From assembly GCA_964412375.1 (NCBI GenBank), contig CAYPOD010000006.1, positions 62,001 through 126,000 on the forward strand: a stretch of DNA of 64,000 nt, given 5' to 3'. Below are positions 15,981 through 25,273 of the stretch, in pieces. Origin of the DNA: CADEDV01 sp964412375 (GTDB lineage: Bacteria > Bacteroidota > Bacteroidia > Chitinophagales > Chitinophagaceae). The notes under the pieces were generated by a model, which saw only the letters and a program-made list of their open reading frames with translations, did not search any database and was not told the DNA's origin. Within the stretch, counting starts at the first letter, position 1, and every line of letters starts with the position of its first letter. Both the position numbers and the translations under genes were made by a program.

Positions 15981-18900
15981 TTGCGTACCGCCATTAAGAC
16001 CATAATATTCATAGCCTGTTGCTGCGCATCGTTTGATACGGTTGCGCAGCAACCTGCATTTTATCACCTGAGCACCGGGGAAGGACTGAGTGACAACAAT
16101 GTGAACGTGGCCCGAAGGGATCGCAACGGCATTCTTTGGATCGGCACTACAGAAGGGCTCAACAGTTTTGATGGTAACCGCATCAGTACATATTATAAAT
16201 ACAAAAACCCGGGGCTGGCCGAAAATTATGTGGAGCATATTGTGATTGACCACAACAACCGGGTTTGGTTGCGACATGCTACTCATCAGCTCACCATGCT
16301 GGATGAAAATAGAAATTTCCTGCTTTTTACTGTTGGTGATACTTCCGACAAGCAGCGGGTGAACAATATTCTCTATACAAGCAGCAGGGGGATCATTGCT
16401 CTCAAAGGCAACCGTCATTATATATGGAAAGACAAAAGCAAATCCCTGCTGGAAGAATTCAGGTTTGAGCAAGACAGCCTGATACCTTCTACTGTCAGTT
16501 TCATGGGAATGTTGGATAGTGATAAAACTTTTTATTTTGGTAATAACCGGTTGATAGTTTGGGATTACGCTGCTATGAAATTGTTGCTGAACATGCCATT
16601 TACAGGCCTTGCCGGTGCAGCAGCGATCAACAGCGAGGAGTTGATTGCATATCCTCTCGACGGAAAAACTTTTTATCGCATACATATACCATCGCAAAAG
16701 ATCACAGCCACCTATAGTGATCTCCGGGATCAATACGGAAAACAGATAGAAGGTAATCTGCGCAACATCACCAGGGTGAATGAACATCGTTTTGCCATCA
16801 GCACCCGATTCTCCGGTCTTTACCTTCTTGATACCAGGAATCAGTCACTTCAACACTGGTTTCACGACCCGCTTGACAATCACAGTATTGGCGGTAATAA
16901 TACTTACCGTATTCATTATGACAGTAGCGGTTACCTGTTTGTCACTACACAATCTTCCGGGTTGCACTATTTCAATATGAAAGAAACCCTGGCTGCATCA
17001 AAACCTTATTTCAAAGATGACAACGGCGAAGTGTTTGACGGATTCATTCAATCAATCAGCAGCACTTCTGAGGGGTCAGTGTGGCTGGGCGCACAGGACA
17101 GGCTGATCTATTGGGACCGGAAAAAAGATAAAACAGCATATGTGCGTCTGCAGATACCGGGTGGCAGAAGTTTGCACGGAGAGGAAACCATCCGGGTGGT
17201 TTTTATGGATGAAAAAGAAAATTGCTGGGTTGGTACAACCCGTCATGGCATTTTTATTCTTGACCGTCAAAAAAAAGTTATTGGCCGCATTACTGACTCA
17301 ATGCCCGGGGGTGTTACTTCTTTACCTTCCAACTGGATCAACAGCATCACTGCCGACCATGAAGGAAATAAATGGATAACCACTCTCCGGGGTATTGCCA
17401 TGGTTGAAAAAAACAACAACAGGGTTCATGATCTTTCAAAACATCCTGTGCTGGCAAATGCAAGCCGCATCCCTACGGGCACCATCTGGTTCGATCATAA
17501 AAAGAGAATGTGGATCGGCAGCACAAGAGGCGCCTGGTGCTATGCCCCCGGCGAAGACAGTCTTCAGCAATTCAATGTTGAAAACGGTCTTCCGCATAAC
17601 AATATCCTTTGCATCAATGAAGATAATGACGGGAATATCTACATCGGCACTGCGGCAGGACTTAGTGTGCTTGACAAAAACAACAAAATCAAAAACTATA
17701 ACCGCAGCAACGGGTTGCGCAACGACCGCTGCGAAGACATCCTCAAAGATGAAAAAGGATTTTTGTGGATCGGTAACCTGAACTGTATTCTGCGATTTGA
17801 CCCTGCCAGTAAAACGTTTGCTGTGTTTGAAGAAGGACATGGATTCAGTCATGCCGGCTTCAGAATGCGGTCAAGTTATATGGCGCCTGATGGTGAAATG
17901 TTCTGGGGCAGCGATAAAGGGCTTGTTTCTTTTTATCCTGAACAAATGGACCGTATCTCTTTGCCGCTCTATCCGTCCATCAACGCCATACATACAAACG
18001 ATACCAGCTATCGTTTCACTGAAGAAACTTCTCTTACATTTCCCTACAGCATTTCTTCATTTAGTTTCTTTTTCTCATCGGGTGAACTGGGCGGCGGCAA
18101 AAAGAACTACTATCTCTACCGCCTGGAAGGATTGGATGATGAATGGAAAACACCTGCGGTGAACGGGCAGGTATCGTTTAACAAACTGCCACCCGGTAAA
18201 TACAGTTTTGCAATAAGGGCTTCAAGAGACGGTATCAACTGGTATGATGCTCCTTACCCGGTGACGGTGACCGTTGGCAAACCCTGGTGGCAGCAAACAT
18301 GGTTCAGGGTGTTATACATTGCGGCCTTCATTGCGCTGATCGTGTTGATGTATACCTATTCAAAACAAAGAAAGAAGACGGCTGAGATGCAAAAAACCAT
18401 TGACTATTTTTCCAACTCAGGTCATGAACATTCTTCAGTTGATGATATAATGTGGGATATTGCCCGCAACTGCATCTCCCGGCTCGGGTTTGAAGATTGC
18501 GTCATCTACCTGGTGGACCACGACAAAAAAATGTTGCAGCAAAAAGCAGCCTACGGACCCAAAAATCCCCGTGCCTTTGAAATTGTGAACCCGATTTCTA
18601 TTCCGTTTGGCAAGGGCATTGTGGGTGATGTGGCGCAAAGCGGTAAGCCTTCGGTCATCAGCGACACTTCCAAAGACAGCCGTTATATCGTGGATGATGA
18701 GCGACGCTATTCCGAAATAACCGTTCCCATCATTCATGAAGACAAAGTGATCGCTGTGATTGACTCTGAAAATACCCAAAAACACTTTTTTACGAAGCAA
18801 CACCTGAAAACACTGCAGGCCATTGCATCAATCTGTTCAGCAAAAATATCGAGGGCCCTGGCGCTGGATGCCATGCGCAAAAGCAAACTGGAACTGATGG

Positions 18901-19577
18901 AATTGAATGTGAAAATGGCTGAATCAAAATTCCTGAACCTGCGGCTGCAGATGAACCCGCATTTCCTGTTTAATTCACTTAGCTCCATCCAGCACCTGAT
19001 CGTGTCACAGCAAACGACCAAAGCATATAAATACCTGACTTTGTTCTCCAACTTCCTTCGTTCCCTGCTGAAGTTTGCCGAAAAGAATTTCATACCGCTG
19101 GACGAAGAACTCAAAATATTACAGATGTATATCGAACTGGAGTCGCTGCGGTTTGACCAGTCTTTTCATTATGAAATCATCACTGACGACAGCCTGGATA
19201 CAGAAGAAGTGCTGGTACCTTCGCTGATGGTGCAGCCTTTTGCCGAAAACGCCATCTGGCACGGCCTCTTGCAAAAGGAAGGTGATAAACAACTCCGCAT
19301 CAGTTTCATCAACAATGCTGAGGAATACCTGACCTGTGTGATAGAAGACAACGGTATCGGCAGGTCCAAAGCGGCTGCCATCAGGCAAAACAATATTTCA
19401 GCAAAAGTGCATGAAAGCAAAGGCATCAGTATTATCAAAGAAAGACTGGACCTGCTGCAGCAAAAGACAGGCAAGCCCGCCAGTATGGAAATAACCGATC
19501 TCATGAATGACAGCAATGTATCCGTTGGAACAAAAGTCACGATTACAATTCCTTTTTACAATCCTGATGAGTCATGA
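15981..19577 (+). CDS. LytS-type sensor histidine kinase with reg_prop propeller and GAF domain
   Basis: A 1198-residue membrane sensor. In order: signal peptide (about 1-22); periplasmic beta-propeller repeats of the reg_prop type (repeated GxLWIGTTxGL-like units, about 30-660); a Y_Y_Y domain (about 680-765); one transmembrane helix near 773-795; a GAF domain (about 815-965); a His_kinase box MNPHFLFNSLSSIQHL near 990; and an HATPase with NAIWHGLLQK and EDNGIGRS. Such receptors phosphorylate LytTR-type regulators. The regulator gene follows with an ATGA overlap. The frame opens with TTG at 15981; no ATG or GTG gives the signal peptide, so a TTG start is likely. Signal unknown. Confidence 0.92.
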   Translation: MRTAIKTIIFIACCCASFDTVAQQPAFYHLSTGEGLSDNNVNVARRDRNGILWIGTTEGLNSFDGNRISTYYKYKNPGLAENYVEHIVIDHNNRVWLRHATHQLTMLDENRNFLLFTVGDTSDKQRVNNILYTSSRGIIALKGNRHYIWKDKSKSLLEEFRFEQDSLIPSTVSFMGMLDSDKTFYFGNNRLIVWDYAAMKLLLNMPFTGLAGAAAINSEELIAYPLDGKTFYRIHIPSQKITATYSDLRDQYGKQIEGNLRNITRVNEHRFAISTRFSGLYLLDTRNQSLQHWFHDPLDNHSIGGNNTYRIHYDSSGYLFVTTQSSGLHYFNMKETLAASKPYFKDDNGEVFDGFIQSISSTSEGSVWLGAQDRLIYWDRKKDKTAYVRLQIPGGRSLHGEETIRVVFMDEKENCWVGTTRHGIFILDRQKKVIGRITDSMPGGVTSLPSNWINSITADHEGNKWITTLRGIAMVEKNNNRVHDLSKHPVLANASRIPTGTIWFDHKKRMWIGSTRGAWCYAPGEDSLQQFNVENGLPHNNILCINEDNDGNIYIGTAAGLSVLDKNNKIKNYNRSNGLRNDRCEDILKDEKGFLWIGNLNCILRFDPASKTFAVFEEGHGFSHAGFRMRSSYMAPDGEMFWGSDKGLVSFYPEQMDRISLPLYPSINAIHTNDTSYRFTEETSLTFPYSISSFSFFFSSGELGGGKKNYYLYRLEGLDDEWKTPAVNGQVSFNKLPPGKYSFAIRASRDGINWYDAPYPVTVTVGKPWWQQTWFRVLYIAAFIALIVLMYTYSKQRKKTAEMQKTIDYFSNSGHEHSSVDDIMWDIARNCISRLGFEDCVIYLVDHDKKMLQQKAAYGPKNPRAFEIVNPISIPFGKGIVGDVAQSGKPSVISDTSKDSRYIVDDERRYSEITVPIIHEDKVIAVIDSENTQKHFFTKQHLKTLQAIASICSAKISRALALDAMRKSKLELMELNVKMAESKFLNLRLQMNPHFLFNSLSSIQHLIVSQQTTKAYKYLTLFSNFLRSLLKFAEKNFIPLDEELKILQMYIELESLRFDQSFHYEIITDDSLDTEEVLVPSLMVQPFAENAIWHGLLQKEGDKQLRISFINNAEEYLTCVIEDNGIGRSKAAAIRQNNISAKVHESKGISIIKERLDLLQQKTGKPASMEITDLMNDSNVSVGTKVTITIPFYNPDES

Positions 19578-20326
19578 TAAAAGCAATGATCATAGATGAT
19601 GAGCAGGCTTCGATTGACCTGATGCAATGGCTGCTCAATCAATATTGCCCGGATGTAACGGCAGTGAAAACAGCCCGAAGTGTGCAGGAAGCTATCCCGC
19701 TTATTCATTCCTTTCAGCCCGATCTTATTTTTCTGGATATACAAATGCCGCATCAAAGCGGTTTTGACCTGCTTACCACCATTGACAACTGGAACTTTGA
19801 AGTGGTCTTCACCACAGCCTATAATGAATTTGCCATCCAGGCCATCCGCTTCAGTGCCCTGGATTATTTACTGAAACCGGTGGATGAAACAGAACTGAAA
19901 AAAGCGGTTGAACGTTTTAAAGCCAAACGTATTTATGCGCCGGCGGGCCAGATCCTTTTCCGCAATTTCATCCAGAATATTTCACAGGGAAATAAAAGCA
20001 AATTCAAACTGGCGCTGGCAGATGCAACGGAGGTAAAATATGTGGAACTGGAAGAGATCGTCCGGCTGCAGGCTGAAAGTAATTACACACATATATTCCT
20101 GAAAGGAAATAAACTTTTTGTTTCCGCAAAAACGTTGAAAGAATATGATGAGCTGTTGCATCAGCACAGGTTCCTGAGAGTGCACAAGTCACACCTGGTG
20201 AACCCCGCACATATTGAAAGTTATGACCGCAGCGGCTTGCTTACCATGAGCGATGGGTCAAAAGTGGAAGTGGCGAGGCGAAAAAAAGAATTCCTGCAAC
20301 AGGCACTTTCAGGCAACAGGGAATAA
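19574..20326 (+). CDS. LytTR-family response regulator
   Basis: A 250-residue regulator. Receiver domain about 1-120 with MIIDDE acidic pocket, phospho-acceptor Asp in FLDIQMPHQSG, Thr in TTAYNEFA and Lys in LLKPVDE. The LytTR DNA-binding domain is at about 145-245 (IVRLQAESNYTHIFL, FLRVHKSHLVN). Its start overlaps the kinase stop by 4 bp, so the two form a two-component pair. The terminator just downstream shows the operon ends here. Confidence 0.95.
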   Translation: MIKAMIIDDEQASIDLMQWLLNQYCPDVTAVKTARSVQEAIPLIHSFQPDLIFLDIQMPHQSGFDLLTTIDNWNFEVVFTTAYNEFAIQAIRFSALDYLLKPVDETELKKAVERFKAKRIYAPAGQILFRNFIQNISQGNKSKFKLALADATEVKYVELEEIVRLQAESNYTHIFLKGNKLFVSAKTLKEYDELLHQHRFLRVHKSHLVNPAHIESYDRSGLLTMSDGSKVEVARRKKEFLQQALSGNRE

Positions 20327-20340
20327 AGACTGAAAACAAA

Positions 20341-20366
20341 AAAGCTTTCCAAAGGAAAGCTTTCAG
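20341..20366. terminator. Terminator between convergent operons
   Basis: Stem AAAGCTTTCC / GGAAAGCTTT with a 3-base loop lies between the response regulator and the convergent ribosomal protein cluster. A-rich flanks upstream give a T run on the minus strand, so it may serve both sides, mainly the minus operon. Confidence 0.65.
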
Positions 20367-20385
20367 TATCTTAATTAACGGCAGA

Positions 20386-20556
20386 TTATTTCTGCGCCAG
20401 GAAATCTTTCACTTTGTCTTTGTGCACCATTTGCTCTTTGAAAGTATAAGCACCGGTTTTGGGGCTGCGTACTGCCTTTATCACCTTAGTATAGTTCTTT
20501 GCTTCGGCTGCCTGTTTAGGGTCTTTCTTAATCGCCGTTTTTGCTGCTTTTGCCAT
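20386..20556 (-). CDS. DUF4295 small basic protein
   Basis: A 56-residue lysine-rich protein starting MAKAAKTAIKKDPKQAAEAK and ending KDKVKDFLAQK. This is the DUF4295 family, which in Bacteroidota sits just after rpmG. It probably associates with the ribosome, but no role is established. The ATG at 20556 lies 2 bp after the rpmG stop, so translation is likely coupled. Confidence 0.88.
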   Translation of the reverse strand: MAKAAKTAIKKDPKQAAEAKNYTKVIKAVRSPKTGAYTFKEQMVHKDKVKDFLAQK

Positions 20557-20558
20557 GA

Positions 20559-20741
20559 TTACTTGATTTCTTTATGAACAGTTACTTTTTTCAGGATAGG
20601 GTTGAACTTTTTCAGTTCGAGCCTCTCAGGGTTATTCTTTTTGTTTTTTACCGTGATATAACGGCTGGTGCCCGGCTGACCACTGTTTTTGTGCTCAGTG
20701 CATTCCAGGATCACTTGTACACGGTTGCCTTTCTTTGCCAT
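20559..20741 (-). CDS. rpmG: Ribosomal protein bL33
   Basis: A 60-residue large-subunit protein. MAKKGNRVQVILEC and SGTSRYITVKN-like segments (here GTSRYITVKNKKNNPERLELKKFNP) are diagnostic. It has a single cysteine and lacks the paired CxxC motifs, so it is the zinc-independent form. Part of the rpmB-rpmG-DUF4295 operon. Confidence 0.95.
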   Translation of the reverse strand: MAKKGNRVQVILECTEHKNSGQPGTSRYITVKNKKNNPERLELKKFNPILKKVTVHKEIK

Positions 20742-20762
20742 TTTCTATTCAGTTTTTGACGA

Positions 20763-20999
20763 TTAGATGTGTTGACCTTGTGCTCTCAGTTCTTTAACCA
20801 CAGTGTAAAGACCTTTCTTATTGATAGTGCGGATCGCTTCTGTTGACAATTTCAGGGTGATCCATTTGTCTTCTTCGGCCAGGTAAAACTTCTTTTTCTG
20901 CAAATTGGGCAGAAAGCGACGCTTGGTCTTGATGTTCGAGTGGGACACTTTGTGCCCGCCGATCGGTGTTTTACCTGTAACCTGACATACTCTGGCCAT
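20763..20999 (-). CDS. rpmB: Ribosomal protein bL28
   Basis: A 78-residue large-subunit protein starting MARVCQVTGKTPIGGHKVSHS, with NIKTKRRFLPNLQ as the rRNA-binding core. First gene of the cluster, with a good promoter element 38-45 bp upstream. It lies 21 bp before rpmG. Confidence 0.96.
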   Translation of the reverse strand: MARVCQVTGKTPIGGHKVSHSNIKTKRRFLPNLQKKKFYLAEEDKWITLKLSTEAIRTINKKGLYTVVKELRAQGQHI

Positions 21000-21036
21000 G
21001 ACAATTCAAAATTTTAGTCTCGAAAAATTCGGGAGG

Positions 21037-21044
21037 CAAAGGTA
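21037..21044 (-). promoter_or_regulatory. Bacteroidota -7 promoter element (rpmB operon)
   Basis: On the minus strand this reads TACCTTTG, an exact TAnnTTTG match, 38 bp before the rpmB start. Confidence 0.6.
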
Positions 21045-21158
21045 GGGGAAAGAAGGCAGAAATTTTCTGCCATTTTGAGTTTTTTTTGCCCATTTGTTGA
21101 AAAAGATCGGAAATGGCCTCCACCTTGATTTTCAGGGCTAAACATAACCCATTTTTTA

Positions 21159-23582
21159 TCAGTTGCCAGTTCTCACCCGGTTCATTTCGTCTGCAGCGCC
21201 CCCGCCTGACCTTTTGGGTTGTTTCATCGCCTTTCCAAAGCGGTACACAAAGGACAGGGTGGCCACCCTTGTGTCCCACTGCACCCTGAAATATTCCGAA
21301 GAGTTTTCAAAATCAGTCAGCCCCTGCATGGCCTGCGAGTAAAACATGTCACGGACAGTGAAGCGCAGTGTTCCCTTGTTCTGAAAAAGCTGTTTGGACA
21401 CACCCAAACCCACCTGCCCCGTTGGGTCCAATACTTCCTGCAGGTCATTTTGATTGCGAGAAATATAAAAGCCGCTGAGTTCAGCGCCCCAGCCTTTTTT
21501 GAAACGGAACTGGTTGTTGAGGTTCAGGTTCACCTGGTTGATATTCGCCTTATACGGCGACCAAACAAAACCTTCAATGATCTTATGGTTATAAACAGCC
21601 TGTGCCGTCAGCGACCACCAGGTGGCTGGCGACAATTGCAGGCTCATGGATAGACCGATGTTCTGCATTTTACCAACATTCCCTTCCGTGTAAATAGCTG
21701 TTCCATCCGTAGTGTCGGCCAGGAATATTTGTGAAAAATAATCTTTGGTGAAACTATAGGTAATACTTGTGGACAATTTTTGTTTGAACAAATGATTCAG
21801 TTCCATGTTCCAGGTGAATTGCGGCCTGAAAAACGGGTTCCCCTTTTGCAATGTGTATTTGTTAATAATGAAAACAAATGGATTGAGTTTGTGAAAAGCA
21901 GGACGATCAATCCGCCGGCCCATACGGAAAGTCAACGTATTTATAGAATCGGCCTCATAGGTCACAAAACCTGAAGGAAACAAGCTGCTGTAGCTCCTGT
22001 TGAACGATGAATCTTTCACCACGGCGTTGCCTAATTGTTTTGCCTGGTAACCGGTGTATTCATAGCGCAACCCTGCCTGCCAGTGCCATTTACCCGTTTT
22101 ATGATCCAGGCTGCTGTAGAGTGCATGAATGTTTTCAGTGTAAAGGAAATGATTACTTTTGCCCAGATCATCTTCCCATTGGTTGCCGTTACGGTTGTAA
22201 TAGGCAGCTTCATTATCTGTATCAATCCTTGCTGATTTCAGCCCTGCTTCCCACAAAAGGTCTTTCATCCGTTTGGAATAATCGGCTTTCGCCGTGAAAA
22301 TGGATAATTCCGAAGGAATATTTCCCTGTGTTGCTTCTGCCACACTGCCCGGGGCCAGCAACTGGTTTTCAAAAAACTGGTAGTTGCTGATGTCATACCC
22401 GATATAATCCACATCCACTGATAATTCACTGCTGGCATCAAAACTATGTCTTGCATTAACATTTACACCTTTTTGCTCAAGCTGTGAGGTACGCAGTCCA
22501 TATGTGGTAATGGTAGAATCAATCACACCCGACTGTTTTTTCCAGTCGATGATACTCTTGCTGTTTCCGTCACGATCCAATGAAGTGCCTGTAAGGGCAA
22601 ACCCAAGTGTCGTTTTTTTGCTGGCAAAGAAATCAAGCCCTGCACGAAGGTTATGTGTTTTGTTTTTTGAAGAAGCAAAATAAGGTTGCTCCAGCAAAGC
22701 AGCCACACTCCCATCATCACGGTAATAAGTGCGGAGTGCATACATATCCATCAGGCTCCTGTTGAAATTGTTGCTGTAAGTGGCAAAAAGATTTACCTGC
22801 CCCGACCTGGAGTTGACAACAAAACTGTTATTGCTTTTGGGTAAGCGTCCCTGGCCAAAAGAAACAGTGGCACTGCCATTAAATCCTTTTTGTTTGTTCT
22901 TCTTTGTTTTGATATTAATAATGCCGGCATTGCCTGCGGCATCATACCTGGCCCCGGGATTTTCGATCAGTTCGATCACATCCACCTGCGAGGCACTCAT
23001 GCCACTAAGCAGGTTTTGCAGATCGGTTCCGGAAAGTTGTGTCATTTTTCCATCAATCATGACAAGCACAGACGGTCTTCCCTTCATACTGATATTGCCG
23101 TTGCGGTCAACGGTGATACCCGGCGATCTTTCCAGCACTTCCATCACCGTGGCACCTGCATTGGTGATACCGGCCTCCACATTTATCACTGTTTTGTCGG
23201 GCAGAAACTGAACCATTGGTTTTTTAGCCACCACCGTTACGTCTGACAACAATCCATCTTCTGGGCTCAGCCGTATCGTTTCCTCAGCGGAAGAACGCCG
23301 TTCCAGATCAATTATGGCTGAATGACCATCTTTATGTCCGGCATGACTGGCTTTTATAAAATAAATACCCGCTGGCAAACTTTTAAATTCCGCAAACCCG
23401 GCATTGATTATTTCTGTTTTCACTAAAGATGAATCAGCCCGGTACAAACTCACGGTAGCTCCCTTCAGAGAATCGTTGCTGATGCTGAGCACCGACACCC
23501 GGATGAACCTGATATTTGGTGGTTGTGCAGGCACGGCGACAGCAAGCATTAATAAAATCAGTATGGAAAGAACAGGCCGCAT
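21159..23582 (-). CDS. TonB-dependent-receptor-like outer-membrane beta-barrel protein
   Basis: An 807-residue outer-membrane protein. After the signal peptide (AVPAQ end) comes a carboxypeptidase regulatory-like (CarboxypepD_reg) domain at about 25-110, a plug domain (VINVEAGITNAGATVMEVLERSPGI, VLVMIDGKMTQLSG, IELIENPGARYDAAGNAGIINI) and a long barrel ending in an aromatic-rich strand. This is the outer membrane beta-barrel family widespread in Bacteroidota. No TonB box or substrate-binding lipoprotein partner is visible, so the cargo is unknown. Single gene. Confidence 0.88.
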   Translation of the reverse strand: MRPVLSILILLMLAVAVPAQPPNIRFIRVSVLSISNDSLKGATVSLYRADSSLVKTEIINAGFAEFKSLPAGIYFIKASHAGHKDGHSAIIDLERRSSAEETIRLSPEDGLLSDVTVVAKKPMVQFLPDKTVINVEAGITNAGATVMEVLERSPGITVDRNGNISMKGRPSVLVMIDGKMTQLSGTDLQNLLSGMSASQVDVIELIENPGARYDAAGNAGIINIKTKKNKQKGFNGSATVSFGQGRLPKSNNSFVVNSRSGQVNLFATYSNNFNRSLMDMYALRTYYRDDGSVAALLEQPYFASSKNKTHNLRAGLDFFASKKTTLGFALTGTSLDRDGNSKSIIDWKKQSGVIDSTITTYGLRTSQLEQKGVNVNARHSFDASSELSVDVDYIGYDISNYQFFENQLLAPGSVAEATQGNIPSELSIFTAKADYSKRMKDLLWEAGLKSARIDTDNEAAYYNRNGNQWEDDLGKSNHFLYTENIHALYSSLDHKTGKWHWQAGLRYEYTGYQAKQLGNAVVKDSSFNRSYSSLFPSGFVTYEADSINTLTFRMGRRIDRPAFHKLNPFVFIINKYTLQKGNPFFRPQFTWNMELNHLFKQKLSTSITYSFTKDYFSQIFLADTTDGTAIYTEGNVGKMQNIGLSMSLQLSPATWWSLTAQAVYNHKIIEGFVWSPYKANINQVNLNLNNQFRFKKGWGAELSGFYISRNQNDLQEVLDPTGQVGLGVSKQLFQNKGTLRFTVRDMFYSQAMQGLTDFENSSEYFRVQWDTRVATLSFVYRFGKAMKQPKRSGGGAADEMNRVRTGN

Positions 23583-23758
23583 AAATGGATATAGCTAAAA
23601 TATCAGGTTCTGTCTTACGGCCTGACCTGTTTTGTTTCAACGGTCATATAAAGCGACAGGGAGCAGGGAAAGCTGCTTTTGCCCAATTGCCTGTTTTCGG
23701 ATAACTTCGCAGCTCGTTTCAGATAAATATTATTTACTTATCAACTAATCAACGAAAT

Positions 23759-25162
23759 ATGGCATACGATGTAGTTGTGATCGGCAGCGGACCGGGTGGC
23801 TATGTGGCCGCTATCCGTGCTTCACAGTTGGGTTTTAAAACAGCGATCATTGAAAAGGAAAGTCTCGGCGGCATCTGTCTCAACTGGGGCTGCATCCCCA
23901 CCAAAGCGCTGTTGAAAAGTGCACAGGTGAATGAATATATCAAACATGCTTCCAACTACGGCATTGAAGCCAGCGGCACACCTAATTTTGAAGCAGTGAT
24001 CAAAAGAAGCCGCGGTGTGGCTGATAAGATGAGTAAAGGTGTGCAGTTCCTGATGAAGAAAAACAAAATTGAAGTTATTAATGGTTTTGGCAAACTGAAA
24101 GCCAAAGGCCAGGTAGAAGTGACCGCTGCCGATGGAAGCAAAAAGACTGTTGAAGCAAAACATATCATCATTGCTACAGGCGGTCGCAGCCGTGAGTTGC
24201 CGGCATTGAAGCAGGATGGTAAAAAGATCATTGGCTATCGTGAAGCGATGAGCCTCCCCTCCCAGCCCAAATCCATGATTGTGGTAGGCAGCGGTGCCAT
24301 TGGTGTGGAATTTGGCTATTTCTATAACAGCATGGGCACCAAAGTGACCATCGTTGAGTTTTTACCCCGCATTGTTCCCGTAGAAGATGAAGAAGTATCA
24401 AAAGAGTTAGATAAGAATTTTAAAAAGTCCGGCATCAGCATCATGGTGAACAGTGAAGTAACTGCTGTTGATACTTCCGGAAATGGCGTAAAAGCAAAAG
24501 TGAAAACAGCAGATGGCGAAGTGACACTGGAAGCGGATGTATTACTAAGCGCCGTTGGAGTCTCTGCAAATATAGAAGGTATCGGGCTGGAAGAACTGGG
24601 CATCAAAACAGACAAAGGCCGCATCATGGTTGATAAATTTTATCAAACCAATGTGCCGGGCATTTATGCCATCGGCGATTGTGTTCCCGGCCAGGCTTTG
24701 GCCCACGTTGCCAGTAAAGAAGGTATTATCTGCGTGGAAAATATCGGCTACAACGAAAAGAAATACCATCACCAGCCTGAATCGTTAGATTATAACAATG
24801 TGCCGGGCTGCACCTATTGCTATCCTGAGATTGCTTCTGTTGGTTACACCGAAAAACAGGCAAAAGAAGCAGGCTATGAAGTGAAAGTAGGCAAGTTTCC
24901 GCTGAGCGCCGCCGGCAAAGCCACTGCAGCAGGACATAATGAAGGTTTTGTGAAAGTGATCTTTGATGCCAAATACGGCGAATGGCTGGGCACCCACATG
25001 ATCGGTTACAATGTCACAGAAATGATAGCCGAAACTGTGGTGGCCAGGAAATTAGAAACCACTTATCATGAAGTGCTCAATAGTATTCACCCCCACCCCA
25101 CCATCAGTGAGAATGTAAAAGAAGCCATTGAAGTGGCTTACGGTGAAGCTATCCATATTTAA
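23759..25162 (+). CDS. lpdA: Dihydrolipoyl dehydrogenase (E3)
   Basis: A 467-residue flavoprotein that reoxidises dihydrolipoyl groups of 2-oxoacid dehydrogenase complexes with NAD+. Motifs: FAD site IGSGPGGYVAAIRASQLG, redox-active disulfide GGICLNWGCIPTK, NAD-binding site VVGSGAIGVEFGYFY, second FAD block IYAIGDCV, and the catalytic dimer-interface HPHPTISE. It is not next to an E1 or E2 gene. The E2 at 39854 is a possible partner. Confidence 0.97.
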   Translation: MAYDVVVIGSGPGGYVAAIRASQLGFKTAIIEKESLGGICLNWGCIPTKALLKSAQVNEYIKHASNYGIEASGTPNFEAVIKRSRGVADKMSKGVQFLMKKNKIEVINGFGKLKAKGQVEVTAADGSKKTVEAKHIIIATGGRSRELPALKQDGKKIIGYREAMSLPSQPKSMIVVGSGAIGVEFGYFYNSMGTKVTIVEFLPRIVPVEDEEVSKELDKNFKKSGISIMVNSEVTAVDTSGNGVKAKVKTADGEVTLEADVLLSAVGVSANIEGIGLEELGIKTDKGRIMVDKFYQTNVPGIYAIGDCVPGQALAHVASKEGIICVENIGYNEKKYHHQPESLDYNNVPGCTYCYPEIASVGYTEKQAKEAGYEVKVGKFPLSAAGKATAAGHNEGFVKVIFDAKYGEWLGTHMIGYNVTEMIAETVVARKLETTYHEVLNSIHPHPTISENVKEAIEVAYGEAIHI

Positions 25163-25184
25163 GAGCAAGAATATTCAACCTACT

Positions 25185-25217
25185 AAAGGATCATCGGGCA
25201 ACCCATGATCCTTTTTT
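25185..25217 (+). terminator. Intrinsic terminator after lpdA
   Basis: Stem AAAGGATCAT / ATGATCCTTT (25185-25194 with 25205-25214), with an inner GGG/CCC, followed by T residues, 23 bp after the lpdA stop. Confidence 0.85.
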
Positions 25218-25222
25218 ACTGC

Positions 25223-25249
25223 AAAAAAAAGAGCCGCCGAAGCGACCCC
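25223..25249 (-). terminator. Terminator of the M43 protease gene (UUCG tetraloop)
   Basis: On the minus strand a 7-bp stem closed by a TTCG loop is followed by eight T residues, 25 bp after the M43 stop. It is back to back with the lpdA terminator. Confidence 0.75.
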
Positions 25250-25273
25250 TTTTTAATCCGTCCATTTGGTTCT

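Noticed and set aside
15960..16787. A 275-codon minus-strand frame opposite the sensor kinase
   Set aside because: Antisense shadow; the plus-strand frame encodes recognisable propeller repeats.
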